Below, piece by piece: positions 34,330-43,315 of a stretch of DNA of 64,000 bases (positions within the stretch are counted from its first letter, which is position 1; each line of letters begins with the position of its first letter). The notes below the pieces were generated by a model. It searched no databases. It was not told where the DNA came from and saw only the letters and a program-made list of their open reading frames with translations. Source of the DNA: Stigonema ocellatum SAG 48.90 = DSM 106950 (lineage in GTDB: Bacteria > Cyanobacteriota > Cyanobacteriia > Cyanobacteriales > Nostocaceae); the NCBI GenBank assembly GCA_016903675.1, contig JADQBA010000031.1, forward strand, positions 1 through 64,000. Direction: 5' to 3'. Both the position numbers and the translations under genes were made by a program.

Positions 34330-35172
34330 ATGCGTAGAGATTCCATATTCTACAAGCTCTTTCAACAATACCCAGCATTAGTATTTGAATTGTTGAAAAA
34401 TCCTCCAGAAAATGCAGCAGAGTACAAATTTGATTGCGTAGCAGTCAAAGAACCAAAATTTGAAATCGATGGAGTATTTCTGCCACCAGAGGATAAAAAA
34501 GAGGGGGTTGTCTATTTTTGTGAAGTCCAGTTCCAAAAGGACGAATTGCTCTACGAACGGCTATTTGCCGAATCCTTATTATATTTCTACCGTAACCGCC
34601 ACAGATTTAAAGATTGGCAAGTAGTCGTCATCTACCCGAACCGCAACACAGAACAAACTGATACTTATCCCTATCGAAACCAACTCAACACAGACCAAGT
34701 ACATCGGATATATTTAAATGAGTTGGGAGATATTCGCACTCAACCGTTGTGGGTGGCGCTGATGATGCTAACTACGGTGGAAGAGAAATTAGCACCCCAA
34801 GAAGCTAGGTATCTATTAGCCAGAAGTGAACAGGAAGCATCTGTGCCATCAAGTCGCGCCATAATAGAGCTAGTGACGACAATAATGGTTTACAAATTTG
34901 AGCAATTAAATCAAAGGGAGATAGAACAGATGTTAGGAATTACACTTAAGGAAACGCGAGTTTACCGGGAAATTAAGGAAGAGGGACGATTCATGGGAGA
35001 GCGATCGCTCATTCTCCGCCAACTAACTCGACGAATAGGAGAATTACCCCCAGTTTTACGGGAACGTGTAGAAACCCTGTGTTTGGAAGAATTAGAAAAT
35101 CTAGGCGTAGCATTGCTTGACTTTACCAGCATGGCTGATTTACAGGTTTGGCTAAAAGCCCTTGAAGATTAA
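34330..35172 (+). CDS. Rpn-family recombination-promoting nuclease-like protein with DUF4351
   Basis: 280 aa. The N-terminal part (MRRDSIFYKLFQQYPALVFEL, FEIDGVFLPP, VVYFCEVQFQKDE) is a DUF2887-type PD-(D/E)xK domain; Asp in FEIDG and the E-x-Q of CEVQF are the expected catalytic residues. The C-terminal 60 residues (ERSLILRQLTRRIGELP ... FTSMADLQVWLKAL) are DUF4351. Such proteins are widespread in cyanobacteria and related to Rpn DNases. This is the only complete copy of the cluster; three broken copies of its 3' part surround it (33643-34088, 35355-35610). It has the same TAAAATATCGACGATAC tail as the fragment upstream. Confidence 0.85.
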   Translation: MRRDSIFYKLFQQYPALVFELLKNPPENAAEYKFDCVAVKEPKFEIDGVFLPPEDKKEGVVYFCEVQFQKDELLYERLFAESLLYFYRNRHRFKDWQVVVIYPNRNTEQTDTYPYRNQLNTDQVHRIYLNELGDIRTQPLWVALMMLTTVEEKLAPQEARYLLARSEQEASVPSSRAIIELVTTIMVYKFEQLNQREIEQMLGITLKETRVYREIKEEGRFMGERSLILRQLTRRIGELPPVLRERVETLCLEELENLGVALLDFTSMADLQVWLKALED

Positions 35173-35354
35173 AATATCGACGATACTGGGGAGTATCTAC
35201 TTGCCTCAACAATCTATTCATTGCCAAACGAACATTCTCAATTTCTACGTTAAATCTCCCCTCTTCTGGTGAGGGGAGCAACCGATGGATACTGCTTACA
35301 GCTTGATTTTTAACCGATGACAGATTTGTACACTTCAAGCACAAATGTAGCACG

Positions 35355-35610
35355 GATGTTAGAAATTACACTTAAGGAAACCCGATTTTACCGGGAAATT
35401 AAGGAAGAGGGACGACAAGAGGGACGGGAAATTGGAGAGCGATCGCTCATTCTCCGCCAACTAACTCGACGAATAGGAGAATTACCCCCAGTTTTACGTG
35501 AACGTGTAGAAACTCTGTGTTTGGAACAATTAGAAAATCTAGCCTTAGCATTGCTTGATTTTAGCAGCATGGCTGATTTACAAGCTTGGCTAAAAGCCCT
35601 TGAGGATTAA
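35355..35610 (+). pseudogene. Fragment 3 of the Rpn/DUF4351 gene (3' third)
   Basis: From ATG 35355 (MLEITLKETRFYREIKEEGR) the sequence matches residues 203 onward of the intact protein. It has a 12-bp duplication giving QEGRE and a full DUF4351 end. A 97-aa frame starts earlier at 35317 by chance. The tail TAAAATATCGAC is shared with the other copies. Confidence 0.8.
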
Positions 35611-35627
35611 AATATCGACCATACCTA

Positions 35628-35700
35628 TAGCAATCCTATTTGAGTTACAAACACCTCTGGCTTGTCCCCCTTGTCCCCCTTGTCCCCCTTGTCCCCATCA
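35628..35700. repeat. Element end plus CCCTTGTCC nonamer array
   Basis: TATAGCAATCCTATTTGAGTTACAAACACCTCTGGC followed by four TTGTCCCCC units; the same order stands at 40253-40320. The stop codon of the WD40 gene (minus strand, 35698) lies at its edge. Confidence 0.75.
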
Positions 35701-37461
35701 CCCGCCCGCCCGACACACCTTTAACCGCTCCCGTACCTCTGGATGAGTCACAAAATAATCTTGCAACCACTCACAACCCCGCGCCAGCAAATCATCCAAC
35801 CCGTCAACTCGCCACACCTTGGCGGTATTGTCCGATGATGCAGTGACAATGCGCTGTCCATCCGGGCTAAAGGCCGCGCTGATGACACTGCTCTGATGCC
35901 CTGTGATGTCAGCAAGCAAATTGCCTTTGGTGTCCCACACCTTGGCAGTTTTGTCCGATGATGCAGTGACAATGCGCTGTCCATCCGGGCTAAAGGCGGC
36001 GCTGGTGACAATGCCCTGATGCCCTTTGATGTCAGCAAGCAAATTGCCTTTGGTGTCCCACACCTTAGCGGTTTTGTCGAATGATGCAGTGACAATGCGC
36101 TGTCCATCCGGGCTAAAGGCCGCGCTGTTGACCCAGTCCTGATGCCCTTTGATGTCAGCAAGCAAATTGCCTTTGGTGTCCCACACCTTGGCGGTTTTGT
36201 CGAATGATGCAGTGACAATGCGCTGTCCATCCGGGCTAAAGGCGGCGCTGTTGAAACGTTCCTGATGCCCTTTGATGTCAGCAAGCAAATTGCCTTTGGT
36301 GTCCCACACCTTGGCAGTTTTGTCCGATGATGCAGTAACAATGCGCTGTCCATCCGGGCTAAAGGCGGCGCTTTTGACACAGTACTGATGCCCTTTGATG
36401 TCAGCAAGTAAATTGCCTTTGGTGTCCCACACCTTGGCGGTACCGTCCCTTGATGCAGTGACAATGCGCTGTCCATCCGGGCTAAAGGCCGCGCTGTTGA
36501 CAATGCCCTGATGCCCTGTGATGTCAGGAAGTAAATTGCCTTTGGTGTCCCACACCTTGGCGGTTTTGTCGTCTGATGCAGTGACAATGCGCTGTCCATC
36601 CGGGCTAAAGGCGGCGCTGAGGACAATGCCCTGATGCCCTGTGATGTCGGCAAGCAAATTGCCTTTGGTGTCCCACACCTTGGCAGTTTTGTCCGATGAT
36701 GCAGTGACAATGCGCTGTCCATCCGGGCTAAAGGCAGCGCTGAAGACTCTGTCCTGATGCCCTTTGATGTCAGCAAGCAAATTGCCTTTGGTGTCCCACA
36801 CCTTAGCAGTATTGTCCCATGATGCAGTGACAATGCGCTGTCCATCCGGGCTAAAGGCGGCGCTGTCAACTCCGTCCTGATGCCCTGTCATGTCAGCAAG
36901 CAAATTGCCTTTGGTGTCCCACACCTTGGCGGTATTGTCCCTTGATGCAGTGACAATGCGCTGTCCATCCGGGCTAAAGGCGGCGCTGTCAACTCCGTCC
37001 TGATGCCCTTTGAGTTGCACCCGTTCGTGGATATTATCAACAATTGTTTGTAAAGCCAGGATAGGACTAGTTGCAGGATATTTTTCTAATGCTCGCCCAT
37101 CTTTTACCAGTTGTTTTAACTTTTGTCCTGCATCCATCGCCAAAACTAAAGAATCTAGTTCTTGATGTTGTTTCTGAAACTGATTTAAAACTACGACTCC
37201 AGTGCGTTCCAACTCTGTACCTTCTTGTGCTTCCTCGGCTTCTTTCCGGGCTTGTTGTCGTGCTTGTTCTGCTTGCTTGAGAGTTATTCGTGCCTGGTTC
37301 ACATCATCTTGTGCTTTTTTTGCTCGTGCTTGCGCCGCACCTCCTGCTTTTAATGCGTTGTAAAGTTCAGCGTCTGCTTGACGTTCTACGTAGGTTGGGG
37401 CATCTATTGGTAAGCTACCGCCGACTTGATATTCGTAGGATGGGCGAGGTGTAGCATTCAT
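35698..37461 (-). CDS. WD40-repeat protein with residual AAA-35 N-terminus
   Basis: 587 aa from ATG 37461. Residues 9-40 (YEYQVGGSLPIDAPTYVERQ, ADAELYNALKAG) are the opening of the AAA-like (AAA_35) ATPase found in many cyanobacterial WD40 and CHAT proteins, but the P-loop core that should follow is missing. Instead comes a coiled coil (ARAKKAQDDVNQARITLKQ, about 45-85), a linker, and ten 41-residue WD40 repeats (about 150-560, AAFSPDGQRIVTAS.D.TAKVWDTKGNLLADI). The C-terminal LDDLLARGCEWLQDYFVTHP is the usual end of this family. The repeats are nearly identical at DNA level. The kinase-AAA protein at 37673-39697 is the upstream neighbour on the same strand. Confidence 0.85.
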   Translation of the reverse strand: MNATPRPSYEYQVGGSLPIDAPTYVERQADAELYNALKAGGAAQARAKKAQDDVNQARITLKQAEQARQQARKEAEEAQEGTELERTGVVVLNQFQKQHQELDSLVLAMDAGQKLKQLVKDGRALEKYPATSPILALQTIVDNIHERVQLKGHQDGVDSAAFSPDGQRIVTASRDNTAKVWDTKGNLLADMTGHQDGVDSAAFSPDGQRIVTASWDNTAKVWDTKGNLLADIKGHQDRVFSAAFSPDGQRIVTASSDKTAKVWDTKGNLLADITGHQGIVLSAAFSPDGQRIVTASDDKTAKVWDTKGNLLPDITGHQGIVNSAAFSPDGQRIVTASRDGTAKVWDTKGNLLADIKGHQYCVKSAAFSPDGQRIVTASSDKTAKVWDTKGNLLADIKGHQERFNSAAFSPDGQRIVTASFDKTAKVWDTKGNLLADIKGHQDWVNSAAFSPDGQRIVTASFDKTAKVWDTKGNLLADIKGHQGIVTSAAFSPDGQRIVTASSDKTAKVWDTKGNLLADITGHQSSVISAAFSPDGQRIVTASSDNTAKVWRVDGLDDLLARGCEWLQDYFVTHPEVRERLKVCRAGG

Positions 37462-37672
37462 TGGGTGTGTCTGGTATTTGTGCTGGGGTAGATGGAATTA
37501 TGAACCGCAGTTAAAAATTCGTAATTCGTAATTAACTTTTAGATTGGGATTTAGACCTTCGTGTTCTTCGCGTCTTCGTGGTTCAAAAAGATTTTTAAAC
37601 CGCGAAGACGCGAAGAACACAAAGGAAATCCAAGTCTTACGACTTGCACCTTGAAAGGGCTAGTCCTATAAT
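37462..37672. repeat. Inverted repeat block between the WD40 and kinase genes
   Basis: GTGTTCTTCGCGTCTTCGTGGTT and the complementary ACCGCGAAGACGCGAAGAACAC, then ACCTTGAAAGGGCTAGTCC. It matches blocks at 32080-32345 and 41898-42030. Confidence 0.75.
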
Positions 37673-39697
37673 CTACTCTAAATGTTCCAAAAAATACTGG
37701 CGATACAGGTTACAGGCGGGAATGACATTGTTTCCTTGAAATTTCACCAACCCCATACTGCGTAATTTGAATGCTAAACCTGTGTCTATCCGTATTGGCT
37801 GAGTTGCTGTAATAACTTGTTTCATTGCAGTGACTAATTTGTTGTCTTCTTGTAAATTGCATAAATGACGGCGTAAATGGTCAGTGTACATACCTTCTTC
37901 TGTAGGGGCAATTTGTAATAATTGCGACAAGTTAATCCTATTACGGGCAATTTCGTGGAGTGCTTTCCTCACTAAGTAGGGATGTCCGCCTAGCATTTCC
38001 ATGAGTTGCTGAATTTCTTCCTGACTCCAGTTCAAATGGTGTCGTTGCACTAAATCCTGGACTTGTGAGGGGTTGAATTCTGGTAGTTCGATTGGTAATC
38101 CTACATTAAATGGTGACTGATTAATATTTAGAGGAATATAAACTTCCTTGGAATGTACTATCACCAAGCGCAATTTTTTCCAAATCTCCTTATTTTTTGA
38201 GGTTTCATGCCATGCTCGTAGCAGGGCAAAAAATTCAGCAGCTACTTGAGGATATTGAAAAACTTGGTCAACTTCATCTAAACCCAAAACCATTGGTTTC
38301 TCAATTGCTGTGAGCAAATACCTTTGGAAGTAGTTTGTACACTTGTCCTTACTACCCAAAACCCCTTGCCAATATTCAGTTAGTCTATCTTGGAGATTGA
38401 GTTCCTGAGCAATACTCCCACAAAACCACTGCAAAAACTTATCCAAGGTGGTTAAAAATTCTACATCTGCTGATTGAAGATTTAGGTATGCGGTTTGACA
38501 GCCATGTTGTGTTCCATAATCGAGAATTCGTGTCAGAAGTGAAGTCTTACCCATTTGTCGGGGTGCTTTAATCCGAATCAGCGCCCCTGGTTTTAAAATT
38601 TCTTCATAACAGTCATTCTCTACAGGTGGACGTTCTATATAAAAGGCTGATTTTAAGCGAACTTGTCCTTCTGGTTGTTCCAAATTTCCTGGGTTAGGAA
38701 CAGGTTGAGGATTTTCCGGCGCACCTCCACCAAATAACTCTCGGAATAATTGCCAAATTTTTTGGAAAATAGAAGCTTCACCAACTTCTGGCGATGAAGG
38801 TTGTGGTACAATAATACTCTCTGGCACTGCTTGTTTGAGGGTTTGAGTCTGAGAGATACCCAGACACCGCTCTAAAGCTTGCAAGGCAACAGTCGCATCA
38901 TTATACCGCACGCGGTAGTCATAGCGCACCATTGTGTCTAAAATTTCTGCAAATTCCGGGCTGATTTTGACTCGGTCTTGAACCAAAGCGCAGGATATTT
39001 CACCATTGTTTCTATCTCGCGGTAGCTTCAGAGGGTATAATCCAGTTAATGCTTGCAAAGCAATTATACCCACCGCATAGATATCGCTACTCAACTGAGG
39101 ATAACCAGCCTGTTGTTCGCTTGGCATATATCCAGGAGTGCCAATTGCTACTGTCAGGTTACTTGCACCTTGAGCGTTGAATTGCAAAGCACTGATTTCT
39201 TTCACCGCCCCAAAGTCAATCAGCACAATTTTTCCATCATTGCGCCGCATTATATTCTGTGGCTTCAGGTCACGATGGATGATATTTTGTTGGTGTACAT
39301 ATGCCAAAACTTCTAGGATTTCCCTCACTAGCTTCCGGACTTCATCCTCCGGCTTTGGCACACCCAGAAAAATTTCTTTTGTCAAATCATGACCATCAAC
39401 GTATTCTTGAACTAAATACAATTCTCCATTTTCTGGAAAATTAGCAAGCAGTCGCGGAATCTGGGGATGTTCAAGACGGTATAAATATTCTGCTTCTCTA
39501 TCAAATCGCTCTCTTGCAAAATTGACAAAATCAGGATTAGGATTTCTTGGCTTGAGATGTTTGACGACACATATGGGTTGTCCCGGTAAATCTAAATCAT
39601 TAGCTAAATAAGTATCCGCAAAACCTCCACCTCCGAGATGCTGGAATATTTTGTATCGGTTACGGAGTATCATGTCACCAAAAAGATATGTGTTCAT
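37673..39697 (-). CDS. Serine/threonine protein kinase with C-terminal AAA-35-type ATPase domain
   Basis: 674 aa. The kinase domain (residues 1-275) has the glycine loop LGGGGFADTY, Lys46 (VVKHL), the catalytic loop HRDLKPQN (141-148) and DFG (161-163), so it should be active. After a Pro-rich linker (290-345) comes an AAA-35-type domain: FYIERPPVEND, a P-loop variant APRQMGKTSLLTR (378-390), VLGLDEVDQVFQ (Walker B) and the winged-helix part LGGHPYLVRKALHEIA and TDHLRRHLCNL. Kinases fused to such ATPases are frequent in filamentous cyanobacteria and thought to be signalling switches. The WD40 gene downstream begins with a piece of the same ATPase family. Both genes share a GACACACCYAATGAA leader, which suggests common ancestry. 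Confidence 0.9.
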   Translation of the reverse strand: MNTYLFGDMILRNRYKIFQHLGGGGFADTYLANDLDLPGQPICVVKHLKPRNPNPDFVNFARERFDREAEYLYRLEHPQIPRLLANFPENGELYLVQEYVDGHDLTKEIFLGVPKPEDEVRKLVREILEVLAYVHQQNIIHRDLKPQNIMRRNDGKIVLIDFGAVKEISALQFNAQGASNLTVAIGTPGYMPSEQQAGYPQLSSDIYAVGIIALQALTGLYPLKLPRDRNNGEISCALVQDRVKISPEFAEILDTMVRYDYRVRYNDATVALQALERCLGISQTQTLKQAVPESIIVPQPSSPEVGEASIFQKIWQLFRELFGGGAPENPQPVPNPGNLEQPEGQVRLKSAFYIERPPVENDCYEEILKPGALIRIKAPRQMGKTSLLTRILDYGTQHGCQTAYLNLQSADVEFLTTLDKFLQWFCGSIAQELNLQDRLTEYWQGVLGSKDKCTNYFQRYLLTAIEKPMVLGLDEVDQVFQYPQVAAEFFALLRAWHETSKNKEIWKKLRLVIVHSKEVYIPLNINQSPFNVGLPIELPEFNPSQVQDLVQRHHLNWSQEEIQQLMEMLGGHPYLVRKALHEIARNRINLSQLLQIAPTEEGMYTDHLRRHLCNLQEDNKLVTAMKQVITATQPIRIDTGLAFKLRSMGLVKFQGNNVIPACNLYRQYFLEHLE

Positions 39698-39871
39698 TAG
39701 GTGTGTCCTAACTTTTAGAGCGATCGCTAGTCAAAAAATAGGAAGCACGACAAAATTAAAATGAGTGTAAATTTTCATTGTTTGTCATATTTTTGCTATC
39801 ATAAATACTGTGGTTGGAGTCTACCTCAGTGTTTATTTTTAAGCAAAAGATTCGCTTGTTCGATATTATCA

Positions 39872-40256
39872 TATAAGAATCCTAAATCATTTGTGAAAAA
39901 TCTTAAGTAGGGTGGGCACTGCCCACCATGTCTGGGTTTTGTAGGGCATAGCCCCACCTACGTGTGTTTCAAAAATCAAAAGCCTAAACAAGCCCTAGGT
40001 TATTCAGTACTGTTCGGTAAAGCTAAAAACTCAAATCCAAGAATGATCACACCAGATTTGTCCACTTGTTTTTACGTCGAACTCAGGTTTTTTAAGTCAA
40101 AATTAAAAGTAACTGCTTACCGGACATAATATGGGAATCATATTTGATTTTTGAAATATACGTAGGGTGGGCACTGCCCACCATATGCGGGTTGTGGTGG
40201 GCAGTGCCCACCCTACACTACTTAAGCTTTTTCACAAATGATTTAGGACTGCTATA
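39872..40256. mobile_element. Miniature inverted-repeat element, family C (complete)
   Basis: The left end reads TATAAGAATCCTAAATCATTT then GTGAAAAATCTTAAG; the right end, reversed, reads TATAGCAGTCCTAAATCATTT then GTGAAAAAGCTTAAG, an inverted repeat of about 55 bp including GGTGGGCACTGCCCACC. No coding capacity inside. A single end of the same family lies at 19390-19466. Confidence 0.8.
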
Positions 40257-40354
40257 GCAATCCTAAATCATTTATAAACACCTCTGGCTTGTCCTCCTTG
40301 TCCCCCTTGTCCCCCTTGTCCCCTCTGTTGAGATCTCAAATAGGATTGCTATAT
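40253..40354. mobile_element. Short element with family C-like ends and nonamer core
   Basis: TATAGCAATCCTAAATCATTT on the left, CTCAAATAGGATTGCTATA on the right, with four TTGTCCCCC-type units between them. It shares its first bases with the end of the preceding element and its last bases touch the ATG of the GH57 gene. Confidence 0.75.
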
Positions 40355-41866
40355 ATGACTGTACAAGTTCCATTCCTCAATCTACCTCTGTTGGAAGAAA
40401 TAAGGTCAGGATTGCCAAATATTTGCGGCTGGGAGGCAGAAATTAGTTCGGTGGTGAACCAAGATGAACCTGTATTTTTAACCACCACAAATCTTCACTT
40501 AGAGGACATCACCGCAGGGTTTGCTTGCGCCCTTCATATGCACCAACCCACTATTCCTGCGGGTGCGAATGGGGAACTCATTAGCAATCTCCAGTATATG
40601 TTTGAACACCCCCAGGAAGGCGATAACCACAATGCCGAACCATTTGCCTGGTGTTATAGCCGCATGGGGGATTTTATTCCTCAATTAATTTCTGAGGGTT
40701 GCAATCCTCGAATTATGCTTGACTATTCAGGCAATCTGTTGTGGGGATTGCAGCAAATGGGACGCCATGACATCCTCAACAATCTCAAGCGCATCACATG
40801 CGATCGCCAATATCAGCCTTATGTCGAATGGCTAGGAACAATGTGGAGTCATGCAGTTGTTCCTTCCACACCCATTCCCGACATTAAACTCCATATTCAA
40901 GCGTGGCAACATTATTTTGCGGCGATTTTTGGTTACGATGCCTTAAGGCGCGTCAAGGGCTTTTCTCCTCCAGAAATGCACCTACCCAATCACCCAGATA
41001 CTCTATTTGAATATATCAAAGCTTTGAAAGAATGCGGGTATCGCTGGCTGTTGGTACAGGAACATTCGGTAGAACGTTTGGATGGTTCAGGGTTACCTCA
41101 CGAAGATAAATATATCCCGAACCGTTTAGTCGCCCGTAATTCTCAAGGTGAAACCATCAGCATCACAGCACTCATTAAAACCCAAGGTTCAGATACAAAA
41201 TTAGTGGCGCAGATGCAGCCCTATTTTGAGGCAAAAGGCAGGGGTAAGCAGCAAATTGGTAATCTGCGCGTCCCATCTTTAGTCACCCAAATTGCGGATG
41301 GGGAAAATGGCGGCGTGATGATGAATGAATATCCTCGCGATTTCTTAAGAGTCTGGCATGAAATCCGCTCGTCTGGTGAGGGGAAAACTGGCGTTGTTGG
41401 ACTCAATGGGACTGAATATCTGGAACTGATTGAGGCTGCTGGTGTTAATCCTGAAGAATATCCCAGTTGTCAAGCCGTTAATCAACACAAAATTTGGCAG
41501 CGAGTGGATTTGGATAATATTACACCAGAAGCTGTAGCAAAGGCAATACAAGAGTTAAAAGAAACTGACCATGGATTCCATATGGACGGCGCTTCTTGGA
41601 CAAATAGTTTAAGTTGGGTCAAAGGTTATGAACATGTCCTAGAACCCATGAATCAACTCAGCGCCTTGTTTCACGCAAAATACGACTCACTTGTGCAGCA
41701 AGATCCGTCAGTGACTCAGCGTTCTGATTATCAGGAAGCATTGCTCTATAATTTATTATTGCAAACGAGTTGTTTCCGGTACTGGGGACAAGGAACTTGG
41801 ACAGACTATGCGCAGAAACTTTATGAGTGTGGAAAAGCGATGTTGGGAGTAGGGAGTGGGGAGTAG
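40355..41866 (+). CDS. Glycoside hydrolase family 57 protein
   Basis: 503 aa from ATG 40355 (MTVQVPFLNLPLLEEIRSGL); the open frame continues upstream through repeats. The GH57 signature appears as FACALHMHQPTIPAG (the His-x-His-Gln-Pro motif), PRIMLDYSGNLLWGLQQ, FSPPEMHLPNHPD (candidate nucleophile Glu), and DGASWTNSLSWVKGY. GH57 members act on alpha-glucans (amylases or branching enzymes). The specific activity is not visible. The last residues (GVGSGE) and the stop codon are encoded by the GGGGAGT array that begins at 41845, so the repeat has replaced the original C-terminus. The start is also adjacent to a small element. Confidence 0.85.
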   Translation: MTVQVPFLNLPLLEEIRSGLPNICGWEAEISSVVNQDEPVFLTTTNLHLEDITAGFACALHMHQPTIPAGANGELISNLQYMFEHPQEGDNHNAEPFAWCYSRMGDFIPQLISEGCNPRIMLDYSGNLLWGLQQMGRHDILNNLKRITCDRQYQPYVEWLGTMWSHAVVPSTPIPDIKLHIQAWQHYFAAIFGYDALRRVKGFSPPEMHLPNHPDTLFEYIKALKECGYRWLLVQEHSVERLDGSGLPHEDKYIPNRLVARNSQGETISITALIKTQGSDTKLVAQMQPYFEAKGRGKQQIGNLRVPSLVTQIADGENGGVMMNEYPRDFLRVWHEIRSSGEGKTGVVGLNGTEYLELIEAAGVNPEEYPSCQAVNQHKIWQRVDLDNITPEAVAKAIQELKETDHGFHMDGASWTNSLSWVKGYEHVLEPMNQLSALFHAKYDSLVQQDPSVTQRSDYQEALLYNLLLQTSCFRYWGQGTWTDYAQKLYECGKAMLGVGSGE

Positions 41867-42030
41867 GGAGTGGGGAGTGGGGAGGCGCGGAGTTAGGAGT
41901 AGCCCTTTCAAGGTGAAGCGTAAAACAGAAGTTTTTCTTCGTGTTCTTCGTGCCTTCGTGGTTCAAAAATCTTTTTAAACCGCGAAGGCACGTTCGCGCA
42001 GCGTCTCCCCTTGGGAGAAGAGCGCGAAGT
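41843..42030. repeat. GGGGAGT array and inverted repeat block
   Basis: GTAGGGAGTGGGGAGT units (41847-41886), then AGCCCTTTCAAGGT, TTCGTGTTCTTCGTGCC and CGCGAAGGCACG blocks, partly complementary. The GH57 stop lies inside the first part. Confidence 0.8.
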
Positions 42031-42133
42031 ACTGTATAAATTGACCAACATATGCATTATTGCAACCGCAGATGCACGCAGATACACGCAGATAATTGGT
42101 ATCGATTGAAAATCTAAAATCCAAAATAGAGCG

Positions 42134-43315
42134 ATGTTATATAGAAGATTTGGGCGCACGGAATTACAAATGCCTGTTTTTTCCTGTGGGGGCATGAGAT
42201 ATCAATATAAATGGCAGGATATCCCTCAATGGCAAATACCTCGCGCTCAACAGGAAAATTTGGAAGCGACTATTCGACGAGCAATAGATGTGGGAATGAA
42301 TCACATTGAAACTGCTCGTGGTTATGGTTCGTCTGAAATGCAGTTAGGGCGAATTTTGCCAAGGTTTCCCCGTAAAGAGTTGATTGTGCAAACAAAAGTC
42401 AGTCCTCAGGCAGATGCTAGAGAATTTAAACGCGACTTTGAAAAGTCATTGCGAAATCTCCGTCTGGATTATGTTGATTTGCTGGGGTTGCACGGCATCA
42501 ACAACGCTGAGATTTTAGACTATAGCATCCGTCCTGGTGGTTGTTTGGACGTAGCACGAAAGCTACAGGAACAAGGAAAAGTTAGATTTATCGGCTTTTC
42601 CACCCATGGTCCAACAGATATTATTATCCAGACAATCAATACCAATGAATTTGATTACGTCAACCTGCATTGGTATTATATTAATCAGGTTAATTGGGCT
42701 GCTATTGAAGCAGCAAACCGTCACGATATGGGGGTATTTATTATCAGTCCATCAGATAAAGGGGGGAAGTTGTACGACCCGCCGCAAAAATTAGTCAATC
42801 TTTGTGCTCCTTTATCGCCAATGGTGTTTAATGATTTATTTTGTTTGAGTCATTCCCAAGTACATACTCTCAGTTTAGGGGCAGCAAAGCCACAAGATTT
42901 TGATGAACACCTCAAAACTTTGGAATTGCTGGATAACGCATCGGACATTTTGCCACCAATTTTGACACGGTTGCAGGCAGAGGCGATCGCCACCTTGGGA
43001 GAAGACTGGGTAAAAACCTGGCATATCAATTTACCAACTATTGAGGAAACCCCTAATCAGGTGAATATTCCGGTGATTTTGTGGCTCTGGAATCTAGCGA
43101 GCGCCTACGATATGCTGGACTATGCCAAAATGCGCTATAACCTACTTGGCAATGGTAGTCACTGGTTTCCAGGTAACAAAGCAGACCACGTAAATGAACT
43201 AGACCTGCGTTCATGTCTCAACCGCAGTCCCCACGCTGACAAAATTCCCACCTTACTTACACAAGCACACCAGATTTTAGCAAGTGAAGCTGTGCAGCGT
43301 TTGTCGCAAAGTTAA
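42134..43315 (+). CDS. Aldo/keto reductase family protein
   Basis: 393 aa. It starts LYRRFGRTELQMPVFSCGGM and keeps the AKR blocks GMNHIETARGYGSSE (Asp replaced in the usual D-x-A-x-x-Y-G), ELIVQTKVSP, LRLDYVDLLGLHG, GKVRFIGFSTHG, and GVFIISPSDKGG. The expected catalytic Tyr is in GYG; the Lys in QTKVSP. The catalytic Asp of DTAxxYG reads E in IETARGYG, which is common in this cyanobacterial subgroup. The C-terminal 120 residues extend beyond the barrel and hold a helical region with WNLASAYDMLDYAKMRYNLL. Substrate unknown. Confidence 0.85.
   Translation: MLYRRFGRTELQMPVFSCGGMRYQYKWQDIPQWQIPRAQQENLEATIRRAIDVGMNHIETARGYGSSEMQLGRILPRFPRKELIVQTKVSPQADAREFKRDFEKSLRNLRLDYVDLLGLHGINNAEILDYSIRPGGCLDVARKLQEQGKVRFIGFSTHGPTDIIIQTINTNEFDYVNLHWYYINQVNWAAIEAANRHDMGVFIISPSDKGGKLYDPPQKLVNLCAPLSPMVFNDLFCLSHSQVHTLSLGAAKPQDFDEHLKTLELLDNASDILPPILTRLQAEAIATLGEDWVKTWHINLPTIEETPNQVNIPVILWLWNLASAYDMLDYAKMRYNLLGNGSHWFPGNKADHVNELDLRSCLNRSPHADKIPTLLTQAHQILASEAVQRLSQS

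Noticed and set aside
35748..36869. 373-codon frame (MTAPPLARMDSAL...) on the minus strand
   Set aside because: A second reading frame of the WD40 repeat gene. Repeats without stop codons stay open in several frames; the protein is of low complexity.
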